Source: Candidatus Segatella albertsiae | GTDB lineage: Bacteria > Bacteroidota > Bacteroidia > Bacteroidales > Bacteroidaceae | Direction: 5' to 3' | DNA: 15,315 nt | NCBI GenBank assembly: GCA_002451555.1 | Contig: DKCU01000059.1 | Span: 215-15,529 of the forward strand | Shown here: positions 1-7,351 of the stretch, piece after piece | How the letters are laid out: each line of letters starts with the position of its first letter | Position numbering within the stretch: position 1 is the stretch's first letter | The notes under the pieces: generated by a model | Seen by the model: the letters and a program-made list of their open reading frames with translations, nothing else | Database searches by the model: none | Told to the model about the DNA's origin: nothing | Position numbers and translations under genes: made by a program

Positions 1-578
1 TTGTAGAGCACCTTGTCGTCCAAGATGTCGCTCATCACCTTCACGTCGCCACGAATCATGTCGTTGACGTGGATTTCCTGTCCAGGCTCAATCTTGAAGC
101 GCACGGTATATTGCTTGCCGTCAGCGATGAGTTGGTCAACCTCTTCCTTGGAGAGAGTCAACGAGTTGCGCATCTGCATACGAGTATGCGCATCATACTG
201 GAAGTTCTGGATTTCGGCACGCTTAGCCTCCAACTCCTCAGGGGTGTCGAAGGCGATGTACGCCTTCCCATTGTCGAGAAGCTGCTGTACATATTTCTTA
301 TAGATGTCCCTACGCTCGCTCTGGCGATAAGGACCATGCTCGCCACCGAAGCTCACACCCTCGTCAAACTGAATGCCGAGCCACTTGAACGATTCCAAGA
401 TATACTCCTCAGCTCCAGGTACGAAACGATGAGAGTCTGTATCCTCGATACGGAACACGAGCTCGCCACCATGCTGGCGAGCAAACAAATAATTATAAAG
501 GGCGGTACGAACACCACCAATGTGCAATGCACCCGTAGGACTTGGGGCAAAACGCACTCTTACTTTTCTGTCTGCCAT
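1..578 (-). CDS. gltX: Glutamyl-tRNA synthetase, N-terminal part (cut by window edge)
   Basis: This enzyme charges tRNA(Glu) with glutamate in the cytoplasm. The open frame starts at ATG 578 and runs off the left edge with no stop, giving 192 complete codons. The start MADRKVRVRFAPSPTGALHIGG carries the class I aminoacyl-tRNA synthetase signature: the FAPSPTG stretch and the HIGH-type motif HIGG at residues 19-22. Further on are RTALYNYLFAR and FRIEDTDSHR, the glutamate- and ATP-site segments typical of GlxRS. The end of the visible part (VNDMIRGDVKVMSDILDDK) is also typical of bacterial GltX. A -7 box lies 34 bases upstream of the ATG. The gene is divergent from the HD-domain gene, with a 120-base gap. 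GlnRS is the only realistic alternative; the APSPTG and LHIGG forms favour GltX. Confidence 0.96.
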   Translation of the reverse strand, partial: MADRKVRVRFAPSPTGALHIGGVRTALYNYLFARQHGGELVFRIEDTDSHRFVPGAEEYILESFKWLGIQFDEGVSFGGEHGPYRQSERRDIYKKYVQQLLDNGKAYIAFDTPEELEAKRAEIQNFQYDAHTRMQMRNSLTLSKEEVDQLIADGKQYTVRFKIEPGQEIHVNDMIRGDVKVMSDILDDKVLY

Positions 579-611
579 GTCTAAAAAAATAGCTATTTTT
601 AAAATTTTCTG

Positions 612-619
612 CAAATTTA
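612..619 (-). promoter_or_regulatory. -7 box of gltX promoter
   Basis: The minus strand reads TAAATTTG, a perfect match to the Bacteroidota -7 consensus TAnnTTTG, 34 bases before the gltX ATG. No clear TTTG -33 element is seen at the expected spacing, so the call rests on the -7 box and its position. Confidence 0.55.
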
Positions 620-627
620 CAGTTTTT

Positions 628-661
628 TTTGCGATTATCAGAGTTTTTTTTCGTATTTTCG
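628..661 (+). promoter_or_regulatory. Possible promoter of the HD-domain gene
   Basis: TTTG at 628-631 and TATTTTCG at 654-661 resemble the Bacteroidota -33 and -7 elements, with one mismatch in the -7 box and a 22-base spacer (19-21 is usual). The position, 37 bases before the ATG at 699, fits. The surrounding T-runs weaken the call. Confidence 0.35.
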
Positions 662-698
662 CAAAGTAAAACCGTTTTAATAGAAAAATATAGTCGAA

Positions 699-2750
699 AT
701 GAGCATATTCAACAACCCCGAAGAGAACTATTGGCGCAATTTTGCCACCAAGGCGATACTCGTCATCATAACCGTTGCCATCATCGTATGGTTTCTACCT
801 CGAAACGAAGGAAGACAATACCGATACGATGTGGGTAAGCCATGGATGTATGGTTCCATCATCGCCAAGTTCGACTTTCCTATCTACAAGACCGACGAGG
901 CCATCAAGCATGAGCAAGATTCGCTCATGAAACTTTTCCAGCCCTACTATGGCGTAAACCCTACAGTAGAAAACGTACAGGTAAGCCGATTCCTGAACGA
1001 CTTCAAGAACGGCATTCCTGGACTGACGGGTGAATATCTGGGCATGATCGCCCACGAGCTACATTCCGTCTATCAAATGGGCATCATCAACACCACGGAA
1101 TACAATCGCATCTACAAGGACTCGACGAGCATGATCCGCATCATCAGCGGCAAGAACGTGAAGAGCGTTCCCATCAACTCGTTTTACTCCACCATCGCCG
1201 CATACGAGCACATCTTCGCCAACGAGAAGCTTGCCGCCCAACGTCCACTTCTCTCTCGTTGCAACCTCAACAACTACATAGAGGCCAACGTCATCTACGA
1301 CAAGGAGAAAAGCGAAGCCGAAAAGACCGACATACTAAGCAGCATACCACTGGCAAGCGGCATGGTGATGAGCGGACAGAAAATCATCGACCGTGGCGAG
1401 GTCATCAGCGACTATACCTACCGAGTGCTCAACTCCTTCGACAAAGAGATGAAGCGCCGTAGTTCTACCGACGACGAGATCACCACAACCATCATCGGAC
1501 AAGTCATCTTCGTCTTTATCCTCGTCATGATGTTTACCATCTACTTGTCGCTGTTCCGTAAGGATTACTTCGAGAAGCCACGAAGCATCACCATGCTCTA
1601 TGCGATGATAACACTCTTCCCGATTTTGGTATCGCTGATGATGAAACATAACTTTTTCTCAGTATATGTCATTCCATTTGCGATGGCGGCCATCTTCGTG
1701 AGAGTATTCATGGACTCACGAACTGCCTTTATCACTCACGTCACGATGATTCTCATCTGTGCGGCAGCCGTGAAATACCAATATGAGTTCATCATCGTCC
1801 AACTGACCTCGGGATTGGTGGCAATATACTCCCTTCGCGAATTGTCAAAACGCTCGCAGATATTTATCACCGCCATTCTTGTGGGCCTAGCAAGTGGTGT
1901 GGTATATTTTGCCCTTCAACTGATGCAAGACACCGAGGTTTTCAACATCGACCCAAGCATGTACACATACTTCTCCATCAACGGCATTTTCCTCTTGTTG
2001 TCCTACCCATTGATGTACCTGATAGAGAAACTTTTCGGATTCATATCCAATGTCACCCTCTTCGAGCTGTCGAACACCAACAAGGGCATCCTGCGCAATC
2101 TGAGCGAGATAGCCCCCGGCACATTCCAGCACTCCATCACGGTAGGAAACCTTGCCTCCGAGATAGCCAATCGCATACACGCCAACAGCCTCCTGGTTCG
2201 TACCGGTGGCTTATACCATGACATCGGCAAGATGATGAACCCCGTGTTCTTCACAGAGAATCAAGCAGGTATCAATCCTCACGACCAGCTCACAGACCTG
2301 GAGAGCGCACAGATTATCATCAGTCATGTGTCTGAGGGACTGAAACTTGCAGAGAAAGCGAACCTTCCTGGCATCATCAAGGACTTCATCTCTACCCACC
2401 ATGGCACGGGCATCACCAAGTTTTTCTACATCAATTATTGCAACGCCCATCCTGACGAGGAGGTAGATAAGTCACTCTTCCAATACCCAGGTCCTAATCC
2501 TTTCACTCGCGAACAAGCCATCTTGATGATGGCAGACACGGTGGAAGCAGCCTCTCGCTCGCTGAAGGAATACACCGAGGAGAGCATCACAAACTTGGTC
2601 AACAAACTCATCGACTCACAGGTGGCTGACGGTTTCTTCAAGGAATGCCCTATCACCTTCCGCGACATCGCCCTCGCCAAGGTGGTGCTCATCGACAGGT
2701 TGAAGTCGATATACCATACGAGAATATCTTATCCGCACTTAAATAAATAA
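699..2750 (+). CDS. 7TM HD-domain (HDIG) phosphohydrolase, PgpH-like probable cyclic-di-AMP phosphodiesterase
   Basis: This 683-residue membrane protein has the PgpH layout. One N-terminal membrane segment (about residues 17-34) is followed by an extracytoplasmic domain (about 35-260), a block of hydrophobic helices (about 260-450) and a cytoplasmic HD domain (about 470-660). Metal-binding residues are visible: H478 in GTFQHS, H507-D508 in GLYHDIGK (the HDIG signature), H567-H568 in STHHGTG, and D613 in MADTVEAASRS. In the characterised PgpH family this domain hydrolyses cyclic-di-AMP to pApA, which would link the protein to osmotic and wall homeostasis; that activity is inferred here from the family. 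The start ATG at 699 gives a sensible N-terminus with a short basic stretch before the first helix. The gene is divergent from gltX and followed by a 396-base gap with repeats. A longer acyl-phosphate or other nucleotide substrate cannot be excluded from sequence alone. Confidence 0.9.
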   Translation: MSIFNNPEENYWRNFATKAILVIITVAIIVWFLPRNEGRQYRYDVGKPWMYGSIIAKFDFPIYKTDEAIKHEQDSLMKLFQPYYGVNPTVENVQVSRFLNDFKNGIPGLTGEYLGMIAHELHSVYQMGIINTTEYNRIYKDSTSMIRIISGKNVKSVPINSFYSTIAAYEHIFANEKLAAQRPLLSRCNLNNYIEANVIYDKEKSEAEKTDILSSIPLASGMVMSGQKIIDRGEVISDYTYRVLNSFDKEMKRRSSTDDEITTTIIGQVIFVFILVMMFTIYLSLFRKDYFEKPRSITMLYAMITLFPILVSLMMKHNFFSVYVIPFAMAAIFVRVFMDSRTAFITHVTMILICAAAVKYQYEFIIVQLTSGLVAIYSLRELSKRSQIFITAILVGLASGVVYFALQLMQDTEVFNIDPSMYTYFSINGIFLLLSYPLMYLIEKLFGFISNVTLFELSNTNKGILRNLSEIAPGTFQHSITVGNLASEIANRIHANSLLVRTGGLYHDIGKMMNPVFFTENQAGINPHDQLTDLESAQIIISHVSEGLKLAEKANLPGIIKDFISTHHGTGITKFFYINYCNAHPDEEVDKSLFQYPGPNPFTREQAILMMADTVEAASRSLKEYTEESITNLVNKLIDSQVADGFFKECPITFRDIALAKVVLIDRLKSIYHTRISYPHLNK

Positions 2751-2780
2751 CATTTTATCCCCTTTGGGAATACTATTTTT

Positions 2781-2883
2781 ATGAGGTTGTCATGTTGTAC
2801 GACATGAGGTGATATGAACGTACAACATGACAACCTATAGTTGTACGACATGAAGTCACATAGTTGTACGACATGACATTCGA
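2781..2883. repeat. 23-bp-period tandem repeat array with palindromic core
   Basis: The 14-mer GTTGTACGACATGA occurs three times, at 2794-2807, 2840-2853 and 2863-2876. These starts are 46 and 23 bases apart. The missing register (2817-2830) holds a 10/14 match, AACGTACAACATGA, and ATGAGG at 2781 also falls in register with ATGAGG at 2804. The array is therefore about four and a half units of 23 bp. Each core is nearly self-complementary around GTAC (ATGTTGTACGACAT, with G-T wobbles). It begins about 30 bases after the stop codon of the HD-domain gene. Function is unknown; binding sites for a DNA-binding protein, an RNA structure or a dispersed palindromic repeat are all possible. Confidence 0.85.
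2784..2836. repeat. Perfect 18-bp inverted repeat inside the array
   Basis: Positions 2784-2801 (AGGTTGTCATGTTGTACG) are the exact reverse complement of 2819-2836, with a 17-base spacer. In RNA this would make a strong stem-loop shortly after the HD-domain stop codon. It is not followed by a T-run, so it does not look like a standard intrinsic terminator. It may stabilise the 3' end of the transcript or serve as a protein site. Confidence 0.85.
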
Positions 2884-3012
2884 TACTTTTCTGCCAGTCT
2901 TTTTCATGCCTGTTTTCTTCACAAAAATGAACGTGCAATGAATAGTTGTGAACGGAAAGTGAATAATGATGGTTACATTAAACGTAAAAAGAATAATAAT
3001 ATTCACAAAATA

Positions 3013-3038
3013 TTGCACACATTTCAAAATCTGTGCAA
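3013..3038. promoter_or_regulatory. Operator-like dyad upstream of the FadL-like gene
   Basis: TTGCACA (3013-3019) and TGTGCAA (3032-3038) form a perfect 7-bp inverted repeat with a 12-base spacer. It lies 71 bases upstream of the -7 box, a position compatible with an activator site. No regulator is identified; the role is inferred from position and symmetry. Confidence 0.35.
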
Positions 3039-3109
3039 CAATTTCGGCTTTTAGCGTTAATATACATTAAATGCAAGCAGAAAAGAATAGAGAAATAGAA
3101 CATTCTTCT

Positions 3110-3117
3110 TACCTTTG
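3110..3117 (+). promoter_or_regulatory. -7 box of the FadL-like gene promoter
   Basis: TACCTTTG is a perfect match to the Bacteroidota -7 consensus TAnnTTTG, 29 bases before the ATG at 3147. The leader between them is AT-rich and has no Shine-Dalgarno site, as is usual in this phylum. No convincing -33 element is seen. Confidence 0.6.
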
Positions 3118-3146
3118 CGGACGTTTTTTATTTAATATTATTAAAA

Positions 3147-4727
3147 ATGAAGAAATTTAGAATCGTTTGTGCTGCCATTGCGATGGCAAGTGTGGCACCA
3201 GCTTTCGCAGGTGGTCTGCTCACTAACACAAACCAGAATGTAGCTTTCAACAGAATGATGAGCCGTGAGGCTTCCATCGGTATTGACGGTGTATATTACA
3301 ACCCTGCTGGTGTTGTATTCATGGGTGACGGTCACCATCTGTCCATCAACTGGCAGTTGGCTTATCAGACTCGTACTATCGAGAATGATTACGCATTGTT
3401 TACCAACAACGTAAACAACCCTATCACTCCTCGTGACTTCAAGGGAAAGGCTTTCGCACCAGTCATCCCTTCTCTCCAATATGCCTACAACAAAAACAAA
3501 TGGTCTTTCCAAGCCAACTTCGCCCTCACTGGTGGCGGCGGCAAGTGTACCTTCGACAACGGACTTGGTTCTTTCGAGAAAATCGTGGCTGAGACAGCAT
3601 TGGGCGCATGCCAATTGGCAGGTGTTGTAGATGGAGTGGCTAACCAATATGGAGTGCCAGCCGTATTCTCATCAGACAAACGCTTCGGCACAGAGGGCAA
3701 GTATAGCTATGAGAGCTATATGCACGGTCGCCAATATTACTATGGTCTCTCCATCGGTGCCGCTTACAAGGTAAGCAAGAACTTTAGTGCTTTCGTTGGC
3801 TTGCGCACCGTTTATGCCTCATGCAACTATTATGGATATGTAGAGAACATCAAGGTGGGCAACATGCCGCTCTACCAGGTGCTCGACCCTACCAAGGAAG
3901 ATGCCGCCAACATAGAGTTGAGTTGTGACCAGACAGGACTCGGCTTCACTCCTATCATAGGCATTGACTATAAGACAGGCAGATGGAACTTCTCCGCAAA
4001 ATATGAGTTCAAGACACGTATGCGCTTGAAGAACAAGTCAGTAAACCAAGCTCCAAGTATCGGTAACCTCGCCGACAACCTGCGCAATGCTTACATCGCA
4101 GGTGGAGTGCCAGAGCAAGCCGCAGACGCTATCTTGGGTAACCAAATGGTGCAAGGTGCCATGGGACAGTTGAAGACTCAGTTCGACACCAAACTTGAAG
4201 AGGCTATCGGCGAATACGAGGATGGCAAGAAGATTGCCGGCGACATCCCAGCTTACTTGACTCTCGGCGCAGGTTACAGCCCTATCGATGCCCTCCGCAT
4301 CAACGTAGGTTTCCATTGGTTTGATGATACCCACGCCACTTCTTACAACAATCGCCACAAGAAGCTCGACCACGGCACATTGGAATACAATGCGGGTATC
4401 GAATACGATATTAACAAGAAGTTCACGGTAAGTACGGGTTGGCAAAGCACCAACTATGGCTTGCCTGAGGAGAACGCTGATACAGACGCATCCAAGAGAT
4501 ATATGGACGACAAGTCATTCGTGACAAGTTCCAACTCTGTAGCTGTGGGTGGTGTCTATCACATCAACAAGAAGATGGACTTGAACGTGGCATACTTCCA
4601 CACCTTCTATCAGCATAAGAAGACTAACGAGAGCGTTCAGCTTTCTGCTCAGAAGAGTATCAACTACAGCTCAGACTACACACGCAACAACAACGTGTTT
4701 GCCGTAGGTCTCGACATCAACTTCTAA
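3147..4727 (+). CDS. OmpP1/FadL/TodX-family outer membrane transport protein
   Basis: This is a 526-residue outer membrane beta-barrel of the FadL type, the family that moves long-chain fatty acids or other hydrophobic compounds across the outer membrane. A signal peptide is clear: basic KKFR, a hydrophobic core and cleavage after AFA at residue 21. The mature protein begins with GGLLTNTNQNVAFNRMMSR followed by a GIDGVYYNPAGV stretch, which matches the N-terminal hatch region of the family (the NPAG motif). Many alternating aromatic/polar strands follow, and the chain ends in a terminal strand finishing with Phe (AVGLDINF), the usual barrel assembly signal. The gene has its own promoter and ends at a convergent junction with a strong terminator, so it is probably monocistronic. 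The substrate cannot be read from the sequence. Confidence 0.9.
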   Translation: MKKFRIVCAAIAMASVAPAFAGGLLTNTNQNVAFNRMMSREASIGIDGVYYNPAGVVFMGDGHHLSINWQLAYQTRTIENDYALFTNNVNNPITPRDFKGKAFAPVIPSLQYAYNKNKWSFQANFALTGGGGKCTFDNGLGSFEKIVAETALGACQLAGVVDGVANQYGVPAVFSSDKRFGTEGKYSYESYMHGRQYYYGLSIGAAYKVSKNFSAFVGLRTVYASCNYYGYVENIKVGNMPLYQVLDPTKEDAANIELSCDQTGLGFTPIIGIDYKTGRWNFSAKYEFKTRMRLKNKSVNQAPSIGNLADNLRNAYIAGGVPEQAADAILGNQMVQGAMGQLKTQFDTKLEEAIGEYEDGKKIAGDIPAYLTLGAGYSPIDALRINVGFHWFDDTHATSYNNRHKKLDHGTLEYNAGIEYDINKKFTVSTGWQSTNYGLPEENADTDASKRYMDDKSFVTSSNSVAVGGVYHINKKMDLNVAYFHTFYQHKKTNESVQLSAQKSINYSSDYTRNNNVFAVGLDINF

Positions 4728-4730
4728 AGG

Positions 4731-4764
4731 AAATGAAGAACGAGGAATGAAGAGTGAAGAACTC
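4731..4764 (+). repeat. Stop-codon-associated 7-bp-unit repeat, copy A
   Basis: Starting 4 bases after the FadL-like stop codon are the units AATGAAG, AACGAGG, AATGAAG and AGTGAAG, then AACTC. The element has the same orientation as the upstream gene. It is a diverged member of the family seen also at 4860-4886, 9179-9213 and 10799-10833. Confidence 0.75.
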
Positions 4765-4806
4765 TATAGTTTTAGCTCTTACAATAATTAAACATAACTA
4801 CAATAT

Positions 4807-4852
4807 AAGAAAGAGGGTGTGCCATAAGTCACACCCTCTTTCTTTTTATTTT
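4807..4852 (+). terminator. Intrinsic terminator at convergent gene junction
   Basis: A perfect 15-bp stem (4807-4821 with 4830-4844, core GAGGGTGTG/CACACCCTC) with an 8-base loop is followed by TTTTTATTTT on the plus strand. It ends the FadL-like transcript. On the minus strand the tract after the stem is less T-rich, but the hairpin may also stop priA transcripts. Confidence 0.9.
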
Positions 4853-4859
4853 AGCATTT

Positions 4860-4886
4860 GAATTTTTCACTCTTCATTCTTCACTT
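4860..4886 (-). repeat. Stop-codon-associated 7-bp-unit repeat, copy B
   Basis: Read on the minus strand, directly after the priA stop codon, the units are AGTGAAG, AATGAAG and AGTGAAA, then AATTC. It is inverted relative to copy A across the terminator, so the two can pair in a read-through RNA (4745-4758 with 4866-4879, 14 bp without a mismatch). Confidence 0.75.
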
Positions 4887-4891
4887 AAAAC

Positions 4892-7231
4892 CTACATCGG
4901 ATCGACATCATAATATATTTGCAAAGCACCATATCTCGGGTCCTTGAGCATGACCTCTTGAGCATAAGCCAGATATTGGCGCACTTTCTTTTGGTCTATT
5001 CCATTCTCCAACTTGATGACTATCTTTCGTATATTCATCGTCTTCACACGAGCCACGGCAGGTTTGTCGGGACCCAAGATACGTTCCCCAAACCATCCTC
5101 GCAAGGTATTCCCCAACTCCATACTTGCCTGTTGGCAAACCTTCTCATGCTTATGCTTGAGATACACATTGATGAGATGAAAAAATGGTGGATAATGAAA
5201 AGCACGACGTTCCTCCAAGAGGTCATGATAGAACCCGGCATAATCATGATGCACCACCTGCGAGATGACAGGAAGCTCTGGCGATTTCGTTTGGAGAATC
5301 ACCAAACCACGTTTGCCCTTACGACCCGCTCGCCCACTCACCTGCGACATCATCATGAAAGCATGTTCGTAGGCACGGAAATCAGGATAGTTGAGCATCG
5401 AGTCGGCATTCAAGATGCCCACCACACGAACCTTGTCGAAATCCAAGCCCTTGGAAATCATCTGCGTACCTATCAGAAGGTTGGTCTTGCCAGAAGAGAA
5501 ATCGGCAATCAGGCGTTCGTAGGCATTTCGAGTACGTGTGGTATCGAGGTCCATGCGAGCGATGCGAGCCTCCGGGAATATCTCAGACAGTTGGTCTTCA
5601 ATCTTCTCCGTACCAATGCCACGCCCCATCAATTCCGTGCTTCCACAGTTAGGACATTCGGAAGGCACAGGATAGGTATAGCCACAGTAATGGCAGGTGA
5701 GGAGGTTGATGTTCTTATGCAAAGTCAAGGACACATCGCAATTCTTACATTTTGGAACCCATCCACATACCTTGCATTCTATCATCGGTGCAAACCCACG
5801 ACGGTTTTGGAAGAGAATCGCTTGTTCGCCATTCTGCAAAGCCTCTCGTACAGCGGCAAGGAGCTGAGGAGAATAAGCCCCTTTCATGATTTTGCGATGG
5901 CGCAAGTCCTTGACATCCACCACCAGAATCTCTGGCAATTGAATGTTCTTATAGCGGGTCTTCAATTCCACAAGCCCATACTTCCCCTGTTGCGCATTGT
6001 AATAGCTCTCCATCGAAGGAGTCGCCGAACCCAGCAATACCTTGGCATCAGGATACATACTAGCAAGCACAATGGCAGCACTCCGAGCATGATAACGTGG
6101 CGCGGGGTCTTGTTGCTTAAAGCTTGCCTCATGCTCCTCGTCAACAATTACCAAGCCCAGGGCTTGAAAAGGAAGGAACACGGCGCTTCTCGCCCCAAGG
6201 ATGACATCGTAAGGATGTCCCGACATTTGCCTTTGCCAAATCTCCACTCGCTCGGCATCACTATATTTAGAATGATAAATACCCAAACGATCACCAAACA
6301 CCTTGTGCAAACGCTCCATGATTTGCACGGTGAGGGCGATTTCGGGCAAGAGGTACAACACCTGCTTATGCTCATCCAACGCCTTTTTGATGAGATGGAT
6401 GTAAATCTCGGTCTTGCCACTTGAGGTAACACCATGAAGAAGCACCACATTCTTCTTTATCATCTGCATCAAAATCTGGTTGTAGGCATCTTGCTGGGGC
6501 ATCGAGAGAGGCTTTATCATATCGAAATGAGCTTCGCCCGATGTATTCAGACGCCCCACCTCCATCTCGTATGTAAACAGGAAGCCTTTATCGACAAGAG
6601 ATTTGACAATGGCAGAGGTGCAATGCGCCTCATTCATGAGTTCTTCCTTCGTCACCTTTTCAACAAAGGAAGGAATAGAATCCGTATTATTTAATTCGCT
6701 AAACTCTTCACGAAGCAATCCCTGCTCATCCACTTCATCTTCCAAGAGGACTTTCCAATGAGAAAGTTGGAGGAACGTAGAAAAGGCCTTTGCCTGCTTG
6801 ACCGCCCTGTTCATCAGCTGGAGGGCAACTCGAAGAGCCTGAGGATTGCGATAGGCACTAGAAAGTCCTACATAAAGTTCCATCTTTGGCTTGAACTTAT
6901 CCGTGGATTTCAAACCCGCAGGAAAGGCGGCATTATACACATCCCCCAAGGACGACATATAATACTCACTAATCCACGACCAAAGACAATACTGTTTGTC
7001 AAGCAACAGCGGTTCGTCATCGAGTACTTGCTCTATAGGCTTCACGTCAAAGTCAGGTTTCACCTCATGTATCTTCACCACCATGGCGATATATTTCTTG
7101 CTCCTCCCAAGAGGAACCAGGAGTCGCTTTCCAAACACGACCTTCCCTTCCATCCCATCAGGGACAGAATAAGTAAAAAGGCCTGGAAGAGGCAAAGGCA
7201 ATATCACATCAACATACTTCATACTTTTCAT
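4892..7231 (-). CDS. priA: Primosomal protein N' (replication restart helicase PriA)
   Basis: PriA binds stalled or repaired forks and reloads the replicative helicase. The frame gives 779 residues from ATG 7231; ATG 7222 (MKYVDVILPLPLPGLFTYS) is equally possible. The N-terminal DNA-binding domain (VILPLPLPGLFTYSVP) is typical. The helicase core shows Walker A GVTSSGKTE with Lys at about 273 and the Walker B box DEEH at about 364. Eight cysteines between about 486 and 529 (CKVCG, CKNC, CHYCG, CPNCG) form the two zinc sites that PriA inserts into its helicase domain. RGIGTEKIEDQL and the later SQVSGRAGR segment are also PriA hallmarks. A longer frame from GTG 7309 is rejected because it begins inside a terminator hairpin and upstream of the promoter. 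The gene is transcribed on its own, downstream of the small barrel gene. Confidence 0.96.
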   Translation of the reverse strand: MKSMKYVDVILPLPLPGLFTYSVPDGMEGKVVFGKRLLVPLGRSKKYIAMVVKIHEVKPDFDVKPIEQVLDDEPLLLDKQYCLWSWISEYYMSSLGDVYNAAFPAGLKSTDKFKPKMELYVGLSSAYRNPQALRVALQLMNRAVKQAKAFSTFLQLSHWKVLLEDEVDEQGLLREEFSELNNTDSIPSFVEKVTKEELMNEAHCTSAIVKSLVDKGFLFTYEMEVGRLNTSGEAHFDMIKPLSMPQQDAYNQILMQMIKKNVVLLHGVTSSGKTEIYIHLIKKALDEHKQVLYLLPEIALTVQIMERLHKVFGDRLGIYHSKYSDAERVEIWQRQMSGHPYDVILGARSAVFLPFQALGLVIVDEEHEASFKQQDPAPRYHARSAAIVLASMYPDAKVLLGSATPSMESYYNAQQGKYGLVELKTRYKNIQLPEILVVDVKDLRHRKIMKGAYSPQLLAAVREALQNGEQAILFQNRRGFAPMIECKVCGWVPKCKNCDVSLTLHKNINLLTCHYCGYTYPVPSECPNCGSTELMGRGIGTEKIEDQLSEIFPEARIARMDLDTTRTRNAYERLIADFSSGKTNLLIGTQMISKGLDFDKVRVVGILNADSMLNYPDFRAYEHAFMMMSQVSGRAGRKGKRGLVILQTKSPELPVISQVVHHDYAGFYHDLLEERRAFHYPPFFHLINVYLKHKHEKVCQQASMELGNTLRGWFGERILGPDKPAVARVKTMNIRKIVIKLENGIDQKKVRQYLAYAQEVMLKDPRYGALQIYYDVDPM

Positions 7232-7268
7232 TATCAAGTAATCAACACTATTGAGATACTTGGTTCTG

Positions 7269-7303
7269 CAAAGATAACAATAAAAAAGCAGATACCCAAC
7301 AAA
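7269..7303 (-). promoter_or_regulatory. priA promoter
   Basis: The minus strand shows TATCTTTG (7276 to 7269), a perfect -7 box, preceded by TTTGTTG (7303 to 7297) as the -33 element. The spacer is 20 bases, the expected value. The -33 element lies in the loop of the terminator of the upstream gene. Transcription should begin near 7262, giving a leader of about 30-40 bases and placing the priA start at 7231 or 7222. Confidence 0.75.
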
Positions 7304-7317
7304 GGACACCTGCTTTT
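7282..7317 (-). terminator. Intrinsic terminator of the small barrel gene
   Basis: On the minus strand, AAAAGCAG (7317 to 7310) pairs with CTGCTTTT (7291 to 7284). Six further inner pairs include G-U wobbles, and the loop is TTTGTT. The stem runs straight into TTTTTTA. It lies 35 bases after the stop codon at 7352. Confidence 0.8.
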
Positions 7318-7351
7318 ATATATTTTAATAGCTGGAGACTATCGATTTTCT

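Larger units (their letters stand above)
2751..3146. other. 396-base intergenic region: repeat array, dyad, promoter
   Basis: This gap lies between the HD-domain gene and the FadL-like gene, both on the plus strand. Its left part (2781-2883) is a 23-bp-period repeat array. Its middle (2884-3010) is AT-rich with nothing I recognise. Its right part holds a TTGCACA/TGTGCAA dyad (3013-3038) and a -7 box (3110-3117). Short minus-strand open frames cross the region, but they derive from the repeats and look non-coding. No intrinsic terminator with a T-run is seen after the HD-domain gene. Confidence 0.7.

Noticed and set aside
69..584. Plus-strand open frame of 171 codons
   Set aside because: It is the reverse shadow of the gltX coding frame, which carries clear synthetase motifs on the minus strand.
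2784..2836. Intrinsic terminator of the HD-domain gene
   Set aside because: The hairpin is long and perfect but is not followed by a T-run on the plus strand.
2781..2883. CRISPR array
   Set aside because: The period is only 23 bp, the parts between the cores are too short to be spacers and are partly conserved, and no cas genes are present.
2729..3027. Two minus-strand short frames (69 and 82 codons) in the repeat region
   Set aside because: Their repeated MSYNY-type peptides come from the 23-bp repeats; they have no promoter or homology that I recognise and one runs into the HD-domain gene.
4919..6424. Plus-strand open frame of 501 codons opposite priA
   Set aside because: It lies wholly within priA on the other strand, shows no recognisable domain, and the priA frame has all helicase and zinc motifs.
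7232..7309. Upstream GTG start for priA at 7309
   Set aside because: The codon lies inside a terminator hairpin and upstream of the predicted transcript start; the PriA family N-terminus begins at MKSMKYVDV or MKYVDV.
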